Origin: Kaistia dalseonensis
GTDB lineage: Bacteria; Pseudomonadota; Alphaproteobacteria; Rhizobiales; Kaistiaceae
Assembly: GCF_030814715.1 (NCBI RefSeq)
Contig: NZ_JAUSVO010000001.1
Location: 1,054,001-1,118,000, forward strand
Direction of reading: 5' to 3'
Length of the DNA stretch: 64,000 bases
The position numbers and the translations under genes were made by a program. A model generated the notes under the pieces. That model did not search any database and was not told where the DNA came from. It worked only from the letters and a program-made list of their open reading frames with translations. Below are positions 53,245 to 62,057 of the stretch, one piece after another; within the stretch, counting starts at the first letter, position 1, and each line of letters begins with the position of its first letter.

Positions 53245-53343
53245 CGATCGAGCATGGGAATCATCGCCCCAGTCTACCCTCTGCGCGCGGGTTCGCCATC
53301 GGCCTTGCAAGACGACAAATCCACCGCGATTGGTCGTGACAAA

Positions 53344-53357
53344 ATTATAATATCATG
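53344..53357. promoter_or_regulatory. AT-rich operator-like site ATTATAATATCATG
   Basis: It lies between lacI and the ribose-type importer. Core TTATAATA at 53345-53352, followed by TCATG. It belongs to the 36-64 kb motif family. LacI operators usually have a central CG, so another regulator may bind here. Confidence 0.45.
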
Positions 53358-53455
53358 TTTTTATACCGGCAGGCGACGAGCGGTCATCTCGGCGCCATGG
53401 CCGAAGCCGGCACGACGAATCTTCGTCGATAGAGCGGCACGGTGGGAGGAACGGA

Positions 53456-54535
53456 ATGAATTTGGCAGCGCATGAGAATGCGCCGGCGAGCGCTGGCGGA
53501 TTCGGCAATCGGATGAGAGGACTTCTCTCCGTCAGCGAACTCGGCGTCTTCGTCGCCGTCGTCGCGATCAGTCTCATCTTCTACGCGATCGCACCGGCTT
53601 TCCTGTCGGCGCAGAACATTCGCGCAATCATCAATTTCGTGTCCTTTGTCGGGATCATCGCGATCGGGCAGACGATCCTGATGATCGGTGGCGAGTTCGA
53701 CCTTTCCGTCGGGTCGATCGCCGGGCTCTCGGCCTGCGTCACCGCCATGCTGATGAAGGATGCGCATCTGCCGATCTTCGCCGCGATCATCGGCGGACTG
53801 GCACTCGGGGCGGTCATTGGCCTCGTCAACGGCATTGTCGTGGTCAAGCTGAAGATCCCGGCCTTCATCCAGACGCTGGGCATGCTCTTCATCGGGCAAG
53901 GCCTGATCCAGGTGGTGACCGGCGGCAACCCGGTCTATCCCCTGCCCGAATCCGTCGGGGATTTCGGCGCGACGCGCGTCTTCTTCGGCCTCGGCTATAG
54001 CTTCGTCTTCTTCTTCATTGCCGGTTTCATCGCCGATTTCGTCCTTCGCCGGACGGTACTTGGGCGCAATCTCTATGCGACCGGCGGCAATGCCGAGGTG
54101 GCACGGCTCGTCGGCATTAATGCGAGCCTCTACAAGATCTGCGCCTTCGTCTTCGTGTCCGTCATGGCCTCGATATCGGGCATGTTCGTGATGGCGGATC
54201 TCGCCAGCGGCATCACCTCGATCGGCACGGGCTGGGAGCTGACCGTCATCGCCGGCGTCGTGGTCGGCGGCGTCAGCCTCTTCGGCGGCGCAGGCACCAT
54301 CATCGGCGGCCTGCTCGGCATGCTGCTGCTGCAGGTCATCCAGAGCGGCCTCGTGGTCATCGGCGTCGGCGCCAACTGGCAGCAGATCGCGGTCGGAACG
54401 ATCATGGTTCTCGCGGTCGGTCTGGATCTGCTGCGCCGCCGCGTCTTCATCGGCGCGCACAGCAAGCCGACGGGCGGAACCGGTGGCGCAGTCGCCACGA
54501 CCGAGCAGCCGACCTTGCCGGCCAACGCCAACTAA
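53456..54535 (+). CDS. Ribose-type sugar ABC transporter permease (RbsC/XylH family)
   Basis: The 359-aa membrane protein of the BPD_transp_2 family has about nine to ten helices. Typical segments are IGGEFDLSVGSIAGLSA near residue 80 and a glycine-rich GGVSLFGGAGTIIGGLLG near 280. It forms a complete importer with the binding protein at 54593 and ATPase at 55604. The C-terminal tail is Gly/Thr/Ala-rich. The ATG at 53456 follows GGGAGGAACGGA. A pentose or hexose is the likely cargo. Confidence 0.93.
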   Translation: MNLAAHENAPASAGGFGNRMRGLLSVSELGVFVAVVAISLIFYAIAPAFLSAQNIRAIINFVSFVGIIAIGQTILMIGGEFDLSVGSIAGLSACVTAMLMKDAHLPIFAAIIGGLALGAVIGLVNGIVVVKLKIPAFIQTLGMLFIGQGLIQVVTGGNPVYPLPESVGDFGATRVFFGLGYSFVFFFIAGFIADFVLRRTVLGRNLYATGGNAEVARLVGINASLYKICAFVFVSVMASISGMFVMADLASGITSIGTGWELTVIAGVVVGGVSLFGGAGTIIGGLLGMLLLQVIQSGLVVIGVGANWQQIAVGTIMVLAVGLDLLRRRVFIGAHSKPTGGTGGAVATTEQPTLPANAN

Positions 54536-54592
54536 CACCCAAGCCATAACAACGCCCGCGATAGTCGACGGGCGAATACTGGAGGAGACGAC

Positions 54593-55540
54593 ATGACAAT
54601 ACGGAAAGCGGCGGGGGCGCTCGCGCTTCTGCTCACGCTGGGAGCCGCCGCGCAGGCAGCGGAGAAGACCATTCTCTGGGTGCAGCCGCTGCGCGACCAT
54701 CCCGTGCACAAGCTCATGCAGGCGGGCTTCCTGGATGAGTGCAAGAAGCTCGGATACACCTGCGAGATCGTCGGCAATCCGAGCGCCTCGACCTGGGATG
54801 TCCCGGCGACGCTGCCGCTTGCGGAAGCGGCCCTCGCCTCGAAGAAGTTCGACGCGGTCGCCGTCTACACACCCGATCCGGCGATCTACCCCTTCATCGC
54901 CAAGCTCGCCGCAGACGGCCTGCCCGTCGTCACCTGGCACATGGTGCCGGCCGAAGGCACCGTGAAGGGCCTGCTCGCGACGACGGCGGAAGACGTCACC
55001 GAAGCCGGCACGAATGCGGGTATCGCCATGGGCGAGAAGCTCGGTGGCAAGGGCACGGTTGCGGTCACGCAGTCGGGCTCCAACGTCACCGAGAACGAGA
55101 TGGCCGCGTCGTTCAAGAAGGCGCTGAACGCGAAGTATCCCGACATCAAGGTTCTCGACGTACAGTATGAGGGCGTCGAGCCGGGCGCAGCCCGCGCCAA
55201 GGCGGTCGGCATCCTGCAGGCCAATCCCGATGTCACCGGCGCATTCTCGACCACCGGCTATGGTCCCATGACATGGTCCGGCGCCAAGCGCGCGACCGGC
55301 CGCGACATCGTGATCATCTCGATGGACTATACCCGCCAGAACCTCGATCTGGTGAAGTCCGGCGACGTCTACGGCCTGGTGGCGCAGCCGCTCTACGAGG
55401 AGGGCGGCAAGGCCGCCGAACTCGCGGGCGCGGCCGCCGATGGCCAGAAGCTCGCATATGTGAACACGCTGCCGGCGAAGGTCATCACCGCGTCCGACCT
55501 CGACCCCTACTACAAGATCCTCGACTCGGCCGGCCAGTAG
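54593..55540 (+). CDS. Ribose-type sugar ABC transporter substrate-binding protein
   Basis: The 315-aa protein begins with a signal peptide (MTIRKAAGALALLLTLGA, cleavage near AQAAEK). The mature protein is a periplasmic-binding type-1 fold (family 4-like, RbsB group). The ATG at 54593 has GGAGGAGA upstream. It sits between permease and ATPase genes, and a strong hairpin follows its stop, a common way to keep binding protein in excess. The exact sugar is not predictable. Confidence 0.92.
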   Translation: MTIRKAAGALALLLTLGAAAQAAEKTILWVQPLRDHPVHKLMQAGFLDECKKLGYTCEIVGNPSASTWDVPATLPLAEAALASKKFDAVAVYTPDPAIYPFIAKLAADGLPVVTWHMVPAEGTVKGLLATTAEDVTEAGTNAGIAMGEKLGGKGTVAVTQSGSNVTENEMAASFKKALNAKYPDIKVLDVQYEGVEPGAARAKAVGILQANPDVTGAFSTTGYGPMTWSGAKRATGRDIVIISMDYTRQNLDLVKSGDVYGLVAQPLYEEGGKAAELAGAAADGQKLAYVNTLPAKVITASDLDPYYKILDSAGQ

Positions 55541-55560
55541 GCTTCAACCGACGGGAAAAC

Positions 55561-55584
55561 GAGGCGGAGCACAGGCTCCGCCTC
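55561..55584 (+). terminator. Intercistronic hairpin after the binding-protein gene
   Basis: GAGGCGGAGC-ACAG-GCTCCGCCTC forms a perfect 10-bp stem with a 4-nt loop, 20 nt after the binding-protein stop and 20 nt before the ATPase start. There is no U-run, so it more likely protects the upstream mRNA or partly attenuates than fully terminates. Confidence 0.65.
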
Positions 55585-55603
55585 GACATTGAGCGGGGTG
55601 GAA

Positions 55604-57175
55604 ATGATGAGCGAAGAAACCGCCATTCGAACGATCGGCATCGTCAAGAGTTTCGCCGGCGTCCAGGCGCTGCGCGGCGTGGACCTGGCGGTCCGCCGAG
55701 GCGAGATCCACGCCTTGCTCGGCCAGAACGGCGCCGGCAAGTCGACGCTCGTCAAGATCCTGAACGGCGTGCACCGGGCCGGCAGCTATACCGGCACGAT
55801 CCTGCTCGGCGACAAGGACGTGACCTTCAAGTCGCCGCTCGAGGCGCGCGCCGAAGGCGTCGGCTATGTGCCGCAGGAAATCGAGATCCTCGAGCAATTG
55901 ACGGTCGCGGAGAACGTCTTCGCCGGCCAGATGGGCCTCGGCCGCGGTCTCATGGTTCATCGCCGCACGATCAACCAGCGCACCGAAGCCATCTTCGCCG
56001 AGATGGGGCTTTCGATCGATCCGCGCTCGCTCGTCGCCATGCTGACGGCCGCACAGCGCCATCTCGTCATGATCGCACGGGCGCTTTCCATGCGGCCCAA
56101 GGTGCTGATGCTGGACGAGCCGACCGCGTCGCTCTCGGGCACCGAGGTCGATCAGCTCTTCGCCATGCTGCGCCGGCTGCGCGCCAATGGCACCACGATG
56201 ATCTACATCACCCACCGCCTGCCGGAGGTGATCGCGCTCTGCGACCGCGCCACGATCCTGCGCGATGGCCGCGTCGTTGCCGAGATCGACCGCGCCGAAT
56301 TCAACGAGGAACGCATCATCTATGCGATGTCGGGCCAGAAGCTGCAGCGCCTCTATCCCCATCACGAGGCGCCGGCCAATTCCGATGTCCTGCTGCGCGT
56401 GCGCAAGCTCTCGGTCCCGGGCCGGTTCGGGGTCAATCGCGGCGTGAGCGAAGTCAATTTCGACGTCAGGGCCGGCGAGATCGTCGGCCTTGCCGGCCTG
56501 CTCGGCTCGGGGCGGACCGAAATCCTGCATGCCATCTATGGCCGCATCCCCTTCTCCGGCGATGTCAGCGTCGCCCACCACGCGAAGAGCGTGCGGACGA
56601 CGAGCGAAGCCCGCGCGGCAGGGATCGCGCTGCTGACCGAAGATCGCAAGCGCGACGGCCTGCTCTTCAACCTGCCCGTCGGCGGCAATATCACGATCGG
56701 CAATCTCCAGAAATTCGCCCATCACGACATCATCAGCCGATCGAGCGAGAAGAAGGCGATCCTGGAGGCGATGCGCGCCCTGAACGTCAAGGCGCGTTCG
56801 CCCCAATCGAGCGTCGCGCATCTGTCGGGCGGCAATCAGCAGAAGCTGCTCTTTGCCCGCGTCTTGATGAACGGCCCCCGCATTCTGCTGCTGGACGAGC
56901 CAACCAAGGGCGTCGATGCCTCGACCCGTCACGAAATCTACCGGCTGATCGTCGAACTCGCTGACAAGGGCGTCGCGCTGATCGTGGTGGCGTCCGAGCT
57001 GGAAGAGGTCATCGGCCTCGCCGATCGCTGCCTGGTCGTCGCGGACGGCCGGATCGTCGACGAATTCAAGCGTGGCGCATGCGACGAGGAACGCGTCCTG
57101 CGCAGTATTGCGAGCGCCCAGGCGGCGATCGCCTCGGGCGCGCAGATGGAAACCAATATCGGGGTCTGTGCATGA
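55604..57175 (+). CDS. Ribose-type sugar ABC transporter ATP-binding protein (RbsA, two domains)
   Basis: The 523-aa protein has two tandem nucleotide-binding domains. The first has Walker A GQNGAGKST and a degenerate signature LTAAQRHLVMIARAL. The second has GLLGSGRTE in place of Walker A and a full LSGGNQQKL signature, typical of RbsA/XylG. The start is ATG 55604 or 55607 (MMSEETA). It energises the importer with the permease at 53456. Its TGA overlaps the SDR ATG (ATGA). All domains look complete. Confidence 0.94.
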   Translation: MMSEETAIRTIGIVKSFAGVQALRGVDLAVRRGEIHALLGQNGAGKSTLVKILNGVHRAGSYTGTILLGDKDVTFKSPLEARAEGVGYVPQEIEILEQLTVAENVFAGQMGLGRGLMVHRRTINQRTEAIFAEMGLSIDPRSLVAMLTAAQRHLVMIARALSMRPKVLMLDEPTASLSGTEVDQLFAMLRRLRANGTTMIYITHRLPEVIALCDRATILRDGRVVAEIDRAEFNEERIIYAMSGQKLQRLYPHHEAPANSDVLLRVRKLSVPGRFGVNRGVSEVNFDVRAGEIVGLAGLLGSGRTEILHAIYGRIPFSGDVSVAHHAKSVRTTSEARAAGIALLTEDRKRDGLLFNLPVGGNITIGNLQKFAHHDIISRSSEKKAILEAMRALNVKARSPQSSVAHLSGGNQQKLLFARVLMNGPRILLLDEPTKGVDASTRHEIYRLIVELADKGVALIVVASELEEVIGLADRCLVVADGRIVDEFKRGACDEERVLRSIASAQAAIASGAQMETNIGVCA

Positions 57176-57963
57176 GTTTGTCTCTTCCCGGCTCGCCGTC
57201 CCTCGCGGGTCGCACGATCCTCGTCACCGGCGCCGGCACGGGTATCGGACGGGCGACTGCCGAGCATCTCGTCGCCAATGGCGCGCGCGTGTTCGGCATC
57301 GGGCTCGACGGCAAGGATGGCGAGACCCTGCATCGGAAGCATGCCGATGCAGGCTCGCCGCTCATCTTCCGCGAGACCGACGTGACGAACGAGGGTGAAG
57401 TCCGTGCGGCCGTCGACGCGGCAATCGCGGCCTATGGCAAGCTCGATGGCGTCGTGAACGCGGCCGGCATCTACATGACCGGCCAGCGCCTGGAGGATGT
57501 TTCCGATGAAGCCTGGGACAGGACGATCGCGGTCAATCTGACGGCGATCTTTCGCATCTGCCGGGCGACCTTGCCGCTGCTGCGTCAGGCGGGCGGCGGC
57601 AGCGTCGTCAACATCGCCTCGGTCCATGCGCTGGCGACCGTCCCGGGCGTCCCTGCCTATGCCGCATCGAAGGCGGCCGTGCTGGGCCTCTCCCGCCAGA
57701 TGGCGCTCGATTATGCCGTCGACCATATCCGGGTCAACGCGCTGATCGTCGGCTCGGTCGCGACGCGCATGACGCTCGATGGGCTCGACGAGGCCGGCGG
57801 CGCGGAGGCGGCCGGCCTTTCCTTCGAGACCAACAAGATCGCCCGCATTGCCGACCCGCGCGAGATCGCGACCGGCATTGCGTTCCTGTTGTCCGACGCC
57901 GCCTCCTTCGTCACGGGAAGCGGTTTCGTCATCGATGGCGGCATGACCGCCCGCCTTCTCTAG
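57172..57963 (+). CDS. SDR-family oxidoreductase (sugar dehydrogenase type)
   Basis: The 263-aa protein has TGAGTGIGR near residue 18, NAAGIYMTG near 90 and YAASKAAVLG (YxxxK) near 155, ending with FVIDGGMTARLL. It is a probable NAD(P)-dependent sugar or sugar-lactone-forming dehydrogenase acting on the imported sugar. The ATG at 57172 overlaps the ATPase stop. Its own TAG overlaps the TAG of the convergent epimerase in the tetranucleotide CTAG at 57960-57963. Confidence 0.92.
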   Translation: MSLSLPGSPSLAGRTILVTGAGTGIGRATAEHLVANGARVFGIGLDGKDGETLHRKHADAGSPLIFRETDVTNEGEVRAAVDAAIAAYGKLDGVVNAAGIYMTGQRLEDVSDEAWDRTIAVNLTAIFRICRATLPLLRQAGGGSVVNIASVHALATVPGVPAYAASKAAVLGLSRQMALDYAVDHIRVNALIVGSVATRMTLDGLDEAGGAEAAGLSFETNKIARIADPREIATGIAFLLSDAASFVTGSGFVIDGGMTARLL

Positions 57964-58871
57964 AGGCGGAACGGTTCGAAGCGGATTGTGCCGCTCGCGG
58001 TCTCGCCCGGCTGCAGGACGATGATGCCGAGGCCCGTCCGGTCGCCGGCGAGCCGATCGAAAGCGCCGGACGAATTGCTCTGCGGCTCCAGGCAGAAGAA
58101 CGACCTTCGGGGATCGGCATAGAACATCAGGTGTCCGAAGACCGGATCCGCACGCATCCTGAGGCCGCAGCCACGCTTGGGAAAGCGGATTTCCGCGTCC
58201 CCGGACCAGCCGCTGTAGCAGTTGTTCCGCCAGCCCTCGGGCAATCGCGCGCCCGCGCTGAAATCGAGCTCGGGCGGGACGGTGATGCGATCCGACGCGA
58301 CCCCATCCGGGCCGTCGAGCCAGAAATGCGACGCGGCGAAGGTGAGACGCGTATCGGGATCGCGCGGGAACCAGGGGTGTTGGCCGAAGCCGAAGGGCAT
58401 CGCCACCGCACCGCGATTGGTGACCGAGGTCGTGACGGCGAGCCCCGTCTGGTCGAGCACGAAATCCTCGGCCGCATCATAGCTGTAGAGCGCGGGATCC
58501 TCGACGCTGAGCGTCAGCCGAACCTGATCCGCGCCTTGGCTTTCGACCGTCCAGGCCCTGTGCCAGGCGGTGCCGTGCACGTTGAAGCGCTCCGGCGGAT
58601 TGTTGGCGGTGAAGAGATATTCGCGCCCCTCGAAGACAAAGCGGTTATCGGCGATGCGGTTGGCGTAGGGCATCATCGGGAACATCGCCGTATCGACGGG
58701 ATTGCGGCGCGACGCCAGATCAGCCGAGAGCGGCCGCATCAGGTCGACCGACTGTCCGTCCATGTCGAAGCGGAACGACGCCAGGCCGCCGCCGATCTCC
58801 GGCACGATCTCGGCCGAGATGGCACCGGAGCGGATCCCGATCAGTTCCACCGGCTCAGAAATTGCGGCCAT
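57960..58871 (-). CDS. Aldose 1-epimerase family protein
   Basis: The 303-aa beta-sandwich protein has NPVDTAMFPMMPYANRI near residue 60, HGTAWHRAW with the conserved His near 95, GFGQHPWF with the catalytic acid His near 160, and CLEPQSN with the catalytic Glu. It mutarotates sugars for the transporter-coupled pathway. I chose ATG 58871 (MAAISEP). It overlaps the upstream SDR-like gene by 17 nt, so both form one minus-strand operon from the AT-rich promoter near 59504. Confidence 0.92.
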   Translation of the reverse strand: MAAISEPVELIGIRSGAISAEIVPEIGGGLASFRFDMDGQSVDLMRPLSADLASRRNPVDTAMFPMMPYANRIADNRFVFEGREYLFTANNPPERFNVHGTAWHRAWTVESQGADQVRLTLSVEDPALYSYDAAEDFVLDQTGLAVTTSVTNRGAVAMPFGFGQHPWFPRDPDTRLTFAASHFWLDGPDGVASDRITVPPELDFSAGARLPEGWRNNCYSGWSGDAEIRFPKRGCGLRMRADPVFGHLMFYADPRRSFFCLEPQSNSSGAFDRLAGDRTGLGIIVLQPGETASGTIRFEPFRL

Positions 58872-59460
58872 AGCCCGCCCCCCAACCACCATCGACCGTC
58901 AGCACCTGCCCCGTCATGTAGCTGTTCATCGGGTCGGCGAGAAAGAGCACCGCATGGACGATGTCCTCAATCGTGCCGGCCTCGCCAAAGGGGACATGGC
59001 TGAGCAACGCCGCGCCACCGGCCAGGAACCCGCCCTCCCCGTCCTCTATGGCGCCCGCACCGACGGCGTTGACCTGGACATTCGGGCCGAGGCGCATGGC
59101 GAGCGCGCGCATGGCGGCGACCGTTCGTGCCGTGGCCACCGATTGCACGGCGTGCCGCCGCGCCGGCAGCAGGCCGAAGCTCGCTGTGAGCACGATCACC
59201 CGGCCGCCACGCTCCTGCATGGCCTCGCCGATCCGGTCGGCCGCAGCGACGAGAGCCTCGACATCGGCCGCATCACCCTCCGCCACGAGATCGTGTGCCA
59301 CGACCAGAAGATCAGGCGCGACAAGGGTGTTGACCGTGTCTGCCGGCGCCCGCCGTGACACGCCCGCCCCATTCGTGATCAAGGCCGCGACAACGGCCTC
59401 GATGACCGCGCTGTCGCGGCCCACGACAAGCGCCGCGCGCCCGTCGAGATCGACTTTCAT
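58855..59460 (-). CDS. Degenerate SDR-like protein (catalytic residues missing)
   Basis: The 201-aa protein ends like an SDR (YMTGQVLTVDGGWGAG). The cofactor motif reads VVGRDSAVIEA instead of TGxxxGxG, and the YxxxK region reads HAVQSVATAR, so neither Tyr nor Lys is present. The body is also about 50 residues shorter than a normal SDR. It is unlikely to be a free dehydrogenase and may be a subunit or pseudoenzyme. It is divergent from the E1 fusion at 59597, with an AT-rich operator between. Confidence 0.7.
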   Translation of the reverse strand: MKVDLDGRAALVVGRDSAVIEAVVAALITNGAGVSRRAPADTVNTLVAPDLLVVAHDLVAEGDAADVEALVAAADRIGEAMQERGGRVIVLTASFGLLPARRHAVQSVATARTVAAMRALAMRLGPNVQVNAVGAGAIEDGEGGFLAGGAALLSHVPFGEAGTIEDIVHAVLFLADPMNSYMTGQVLTVDGGWGAGYGRNF

Positions 59461-59503
59461 GCATTCCTCCCGGCTGTGATTTTCTTTTGCATCTTGAAGG
59501 GCT

Positions 59504-59534
59504 CTATCATAACATCATGCTATTATAATCATAG
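59504..59534. promoter_or_regulatory. AT-rich double site between SDR-like gene and E1 fusion
   Basis: CTATCATAA (59504-59512) and TATTATAATCATAG (59521-59534) lie between the divergent genes. Core TTATAATC at 59523-59530. It belongs to the same AT-rich motif family as 36201 and 53344. Confidence 0.5.
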
Positions 59535-59596
59535 ATGCCCGATTTGACCGATTTCGCTCCCGCGCCTCGGCAATTGACGGCACGTAGGGAGAAGGC

Positions 59597-62047
59597 ATGA
59601 GCGTCCAGGTTTCCCGTCCCTCCGCACGGTCCGGCAAGGCCGGCTCCCCCCAGAAATCCGGCAGCCTGCCCGCAGGGCTGACAGCCGAGGCCATGATTGA
59701 TCTCTATGAGAGCATGGTCCTGCTGCGCAAGTTCGAGAGCGTTGCGCAAATGGCCTGCCGCAAGGGCGAGACGCCCGGCTTCTTCCATCTCTATATCGGG
59801 CAGGAGGCGACCGCGGTCGGCATTTGTGCGCATCTGCGCAAGAGCGACTGGGTAACATCGACCCATCGCGGCCACGGCCACGCCCTGGCCAAGGGCATGG
59901 CGCCCGATATCCTTATGGCCGAACTCTACGGCCGCGCCGATGGCTGCTGCGGCGGGCGTGGCGGCACCATGCATCTCTATGATCGTTCAATCGGCTTGTT
60001 CGGCACCAACGGCATCGTCGCGGCCGGCATCAGCCATGCGGTCGGCGCGGGCATCAGCGCCCGTACGCGCGGCAAGGACGATATCGGCGTCGCCTTTTTC
60101 GGCGACGGCGCCACCAACCATGGCGGTTTCCACGAATCCCTGAATTTTGCCGGTGTGATGCGGGCCCCTGCCCTGCTCGTCTGCGAGAACAATCTCTACG
60201 CGACGGCGACGCCCCTGAAGTCCGCGACGCTCAATCCCGAGATCGCGTCAAAGGCAGCCGCCTACGGCATTCCGGGCGTGGCGGTCGATGGCAATGACGT
60301 GATCGCGGTCTATCAGGCGGCGGGTGAAGCGATCACCCGCGCCCGCGCCGGCCAGGGTCCGACGCTGTTCGAGGCGAAGACCTATCGCACCGTCGGCCAC
60401 CATGAGGGCGACCACGTCACGGGCACCTACCGGACGCAGGCCGAGGTCGATGAATGGGCCGCACGCGACCCGATCAAGACTTATCGCCAGCGGCTCATCA
60501 ACGAGTTTGCAGTCGCCTCCGCCGAGGAACTCGACGCGATCGACGCACGCATTGACGGCGTGGTGCAGCACGCGCTCGAATTTGCCCGCAATTCGCCCGA
60601 GCCCGATCCGGCGACCGTCGGCCAGCACATCTATGCCGAACCGATCAACCCGGCGGAGGCTCTGGTGCAGGCGGCACCGTCCGGCACCGTGACCCAGAGC
60701 TGGCTCGATGCCGTGCGAGACGGCATTGCGGAAGAAATGCGCCGCAATCCGCACGTGCTCTATTTCGGCGAGGGAACCGGCGAGCGTGGCGGCACCTTCG
60801 CCCACACCAAGGGTCTCTGGACAGAGTTCGGCCCCAACCGGATGATCGACACGCCGATCTCCGAGCAGGGCTTCACCGGGGCCGCGATCGGCGCCTCGGC
60901 GACGGGCGCCCGCGCCATCGCCGATCTGATGTTCGCCGATTTCATGTTCGAGGCCGCCGGGCAGATCGTGCTGCAAGGTTCCAAGCTTCGCTACATGTCG
61001 AACGGGCAGATGAACGCGCCCTTCATCGTGCGAGTCGGTGCCGGCACGGTGAGGAGCGCCGGCCCGCATCATAGCGGCACCTACCATCCAGTCTGGGGGC
61101 ATATACCGGGCCTCATCGTCTGCATGCCGGCGACGCCGGCCGATGCCAAGGGACTGATGAAGACGGCGCTCCGCGCCGGTGATCCCGTCATCATGATGGA
61201 GCCCAAGGCGCTCTTCGCCAGCAAGGGCGAGGTGCCGGTCGGCGATCATCTGGTGCCGTTCGGCCTCGCGCGGATCGCGCGGCCGGGCCGTGACATCACC
61301 ATCGTCGCGGCGGGCCAGATCGTTCACCGCGCGCTCGAAGCGGCGGAGAAGCTCGCTGACCGGGGCATCGAGGCCGAGGTGATCGACCTGCGCACCATCA
61401 TGCCGCTCGACGTCAAGACGGTCGCGGCGTCCGTGGCGCGCACGCATCGCCTGCTGATCGCCGATGAAGGCTATGGCCCGTTCGGCGTTGGCGCCGAAAT
61501 CGCGCAGGCGATCAACGAACTCGCCTTTGACGATCTCGACGCGCCCGTCGGGCGCGTCCACACCGAGGCGATGTCGCACCCGCTGGCGCCCTCGCTCGAG
61601 CGCGCGATGATCGTCGATGCCGATCGCATCATCGCCGCGGTCGACGGTGTCATGTCGGGTCGTCCGCCGGTCTCGCGTCACTGGCACGCGCTCGGCGGTC
61701 AGGCAGCCGAAGCGCCCGCGCCAAGCCCAGCCCCGAAGGCCGAGGCACCGAAGAAGACGGAGCCTGAAAGGGCGGCCGCTGCTCCAAGCCCGTCCATATC
61801 CGGCGAGGGCGAGCCGATCACCATGCCGTTCGGCGATCTCACCATCAGCGAAGGCACGATCGTGCGCTGGCTGAAGGCGCCCGGAGAGACGGTGAAGGCG
61901 GGCGATATCGTCGCCGAGATCGAGACCGACAAGGCCGTCGTCGAGATCGAGGCGCCGATCGCCGGCATGCTCGGCCCGATCGAGCAGGATGTCGGCGCGG
62001 TCGTCCCGATGGGCGGGCGCATCGGCGCCGTCCTCGGCGCGAAGTGA
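59597..62047 (+). CDS. Fused thiamine-dependent dehydrogenase: E1alpha-E1beta-lipoyl single chain
   Basis: The 816-aa protein joins three modules. Residues about 30-345 are an E1alpha subunit (TPP motif GDG 169-171 to NN 198-199, GGRGGTMHLYD before it). About 365-695 are E1beta (NPHVLYFGEGTGERGG, EQGFTGAAIG, DEGYGPFGVG). After an Ala/Pro-rich linker comes a lipoyl domain (about 735-816) with ETDKA placing the lipoate on Lys779. In acetoin and 2-oxoacid complexes these are usually three chains. The start at 59597 follows GAGAAGG. It is followed by the E2-like gene at 62058. Confidence 0.92.
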   Translation: MSVQVSRPSARSGKAGSPQKSGSLPAGLTAEAMIDLYESMVLLRKFESVAQMACRKGETPGFFHLYIGQEATAVGICAHLRKSDWVTSTHRGHGHALAKGMAPDILMAELYGRADGCCGGRGGTMHLYDRSIGLFGTNGIVAAGISHAVGAGISARTRGKDDIGVAFFGDGATNHGGFHESLNFAGVMRAPALLVCENNLYATATPLKSATLNPEIASKAAAYGIPGVAVDGNDVIAVYQAAGEAITRARAGQGPTLFEAKTYRTVGHHEGDHVTGTYRTQAEVDEWAARDPIKTYRQRLINEFAVASAEELDAIDARIDGVVQHALEFARNSPEPDPATVGQHIYAEPINPAEALVQAAPSGTVTQSWLDAVRDGIAEEMRRNPHVLYFGEGTGERGGTFAHTKGLWTEFGPNRMIDTPISEQGFTGAAIGASATGARAIADLMFADFMFEAAGQIVLQGSKLRYMSNGQMNAPFIVRVGAGTVRSAGPHHSGTYHPVWGHIPGLIVCMPATPADAKGLMKTALRAGDPVIMMEPKALFASKGEVPVGDHLVPFGLARIARPGRDITIVAAGQIVHRALEAAEKLADRGIEAEVIDLRTIMPLDVKTVAASVARTHRLLIADEGYGPFGVGAEIAQAINELAFDDLDAPVGRVHTEAMSHPLAPSLERAMIVDADRIIAAVDGVMSGRPPVSRHWHALGGQAAEAPAPSPAPKAEAPKKTEPERAAAAPSPSISGEGEPITMPFGDLTISEGTIVRWLKAPGETVKAGDIVAEIETDKAVVEIEAPIAGMLGPIEQDVGAVVPMGGRIGAVLGAK

Positions 62048-62057
62048 GGCCAGGCCG

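Noticed and set aside
60248-61687. Minus-strand frame opposite the E1 fusion
   Set aside because: It is a codon-bias shadow of the dehydrogenase gene.
59597-62047. Possible assembly error joining two E1 genes
   Set aside because: The frame is open without interruption across the alpha-beta and beta-lipoyl junctions, and an Ala/Pro linker separates the lipoyl part. A real fusion is more likely, though read mapping would settle it.
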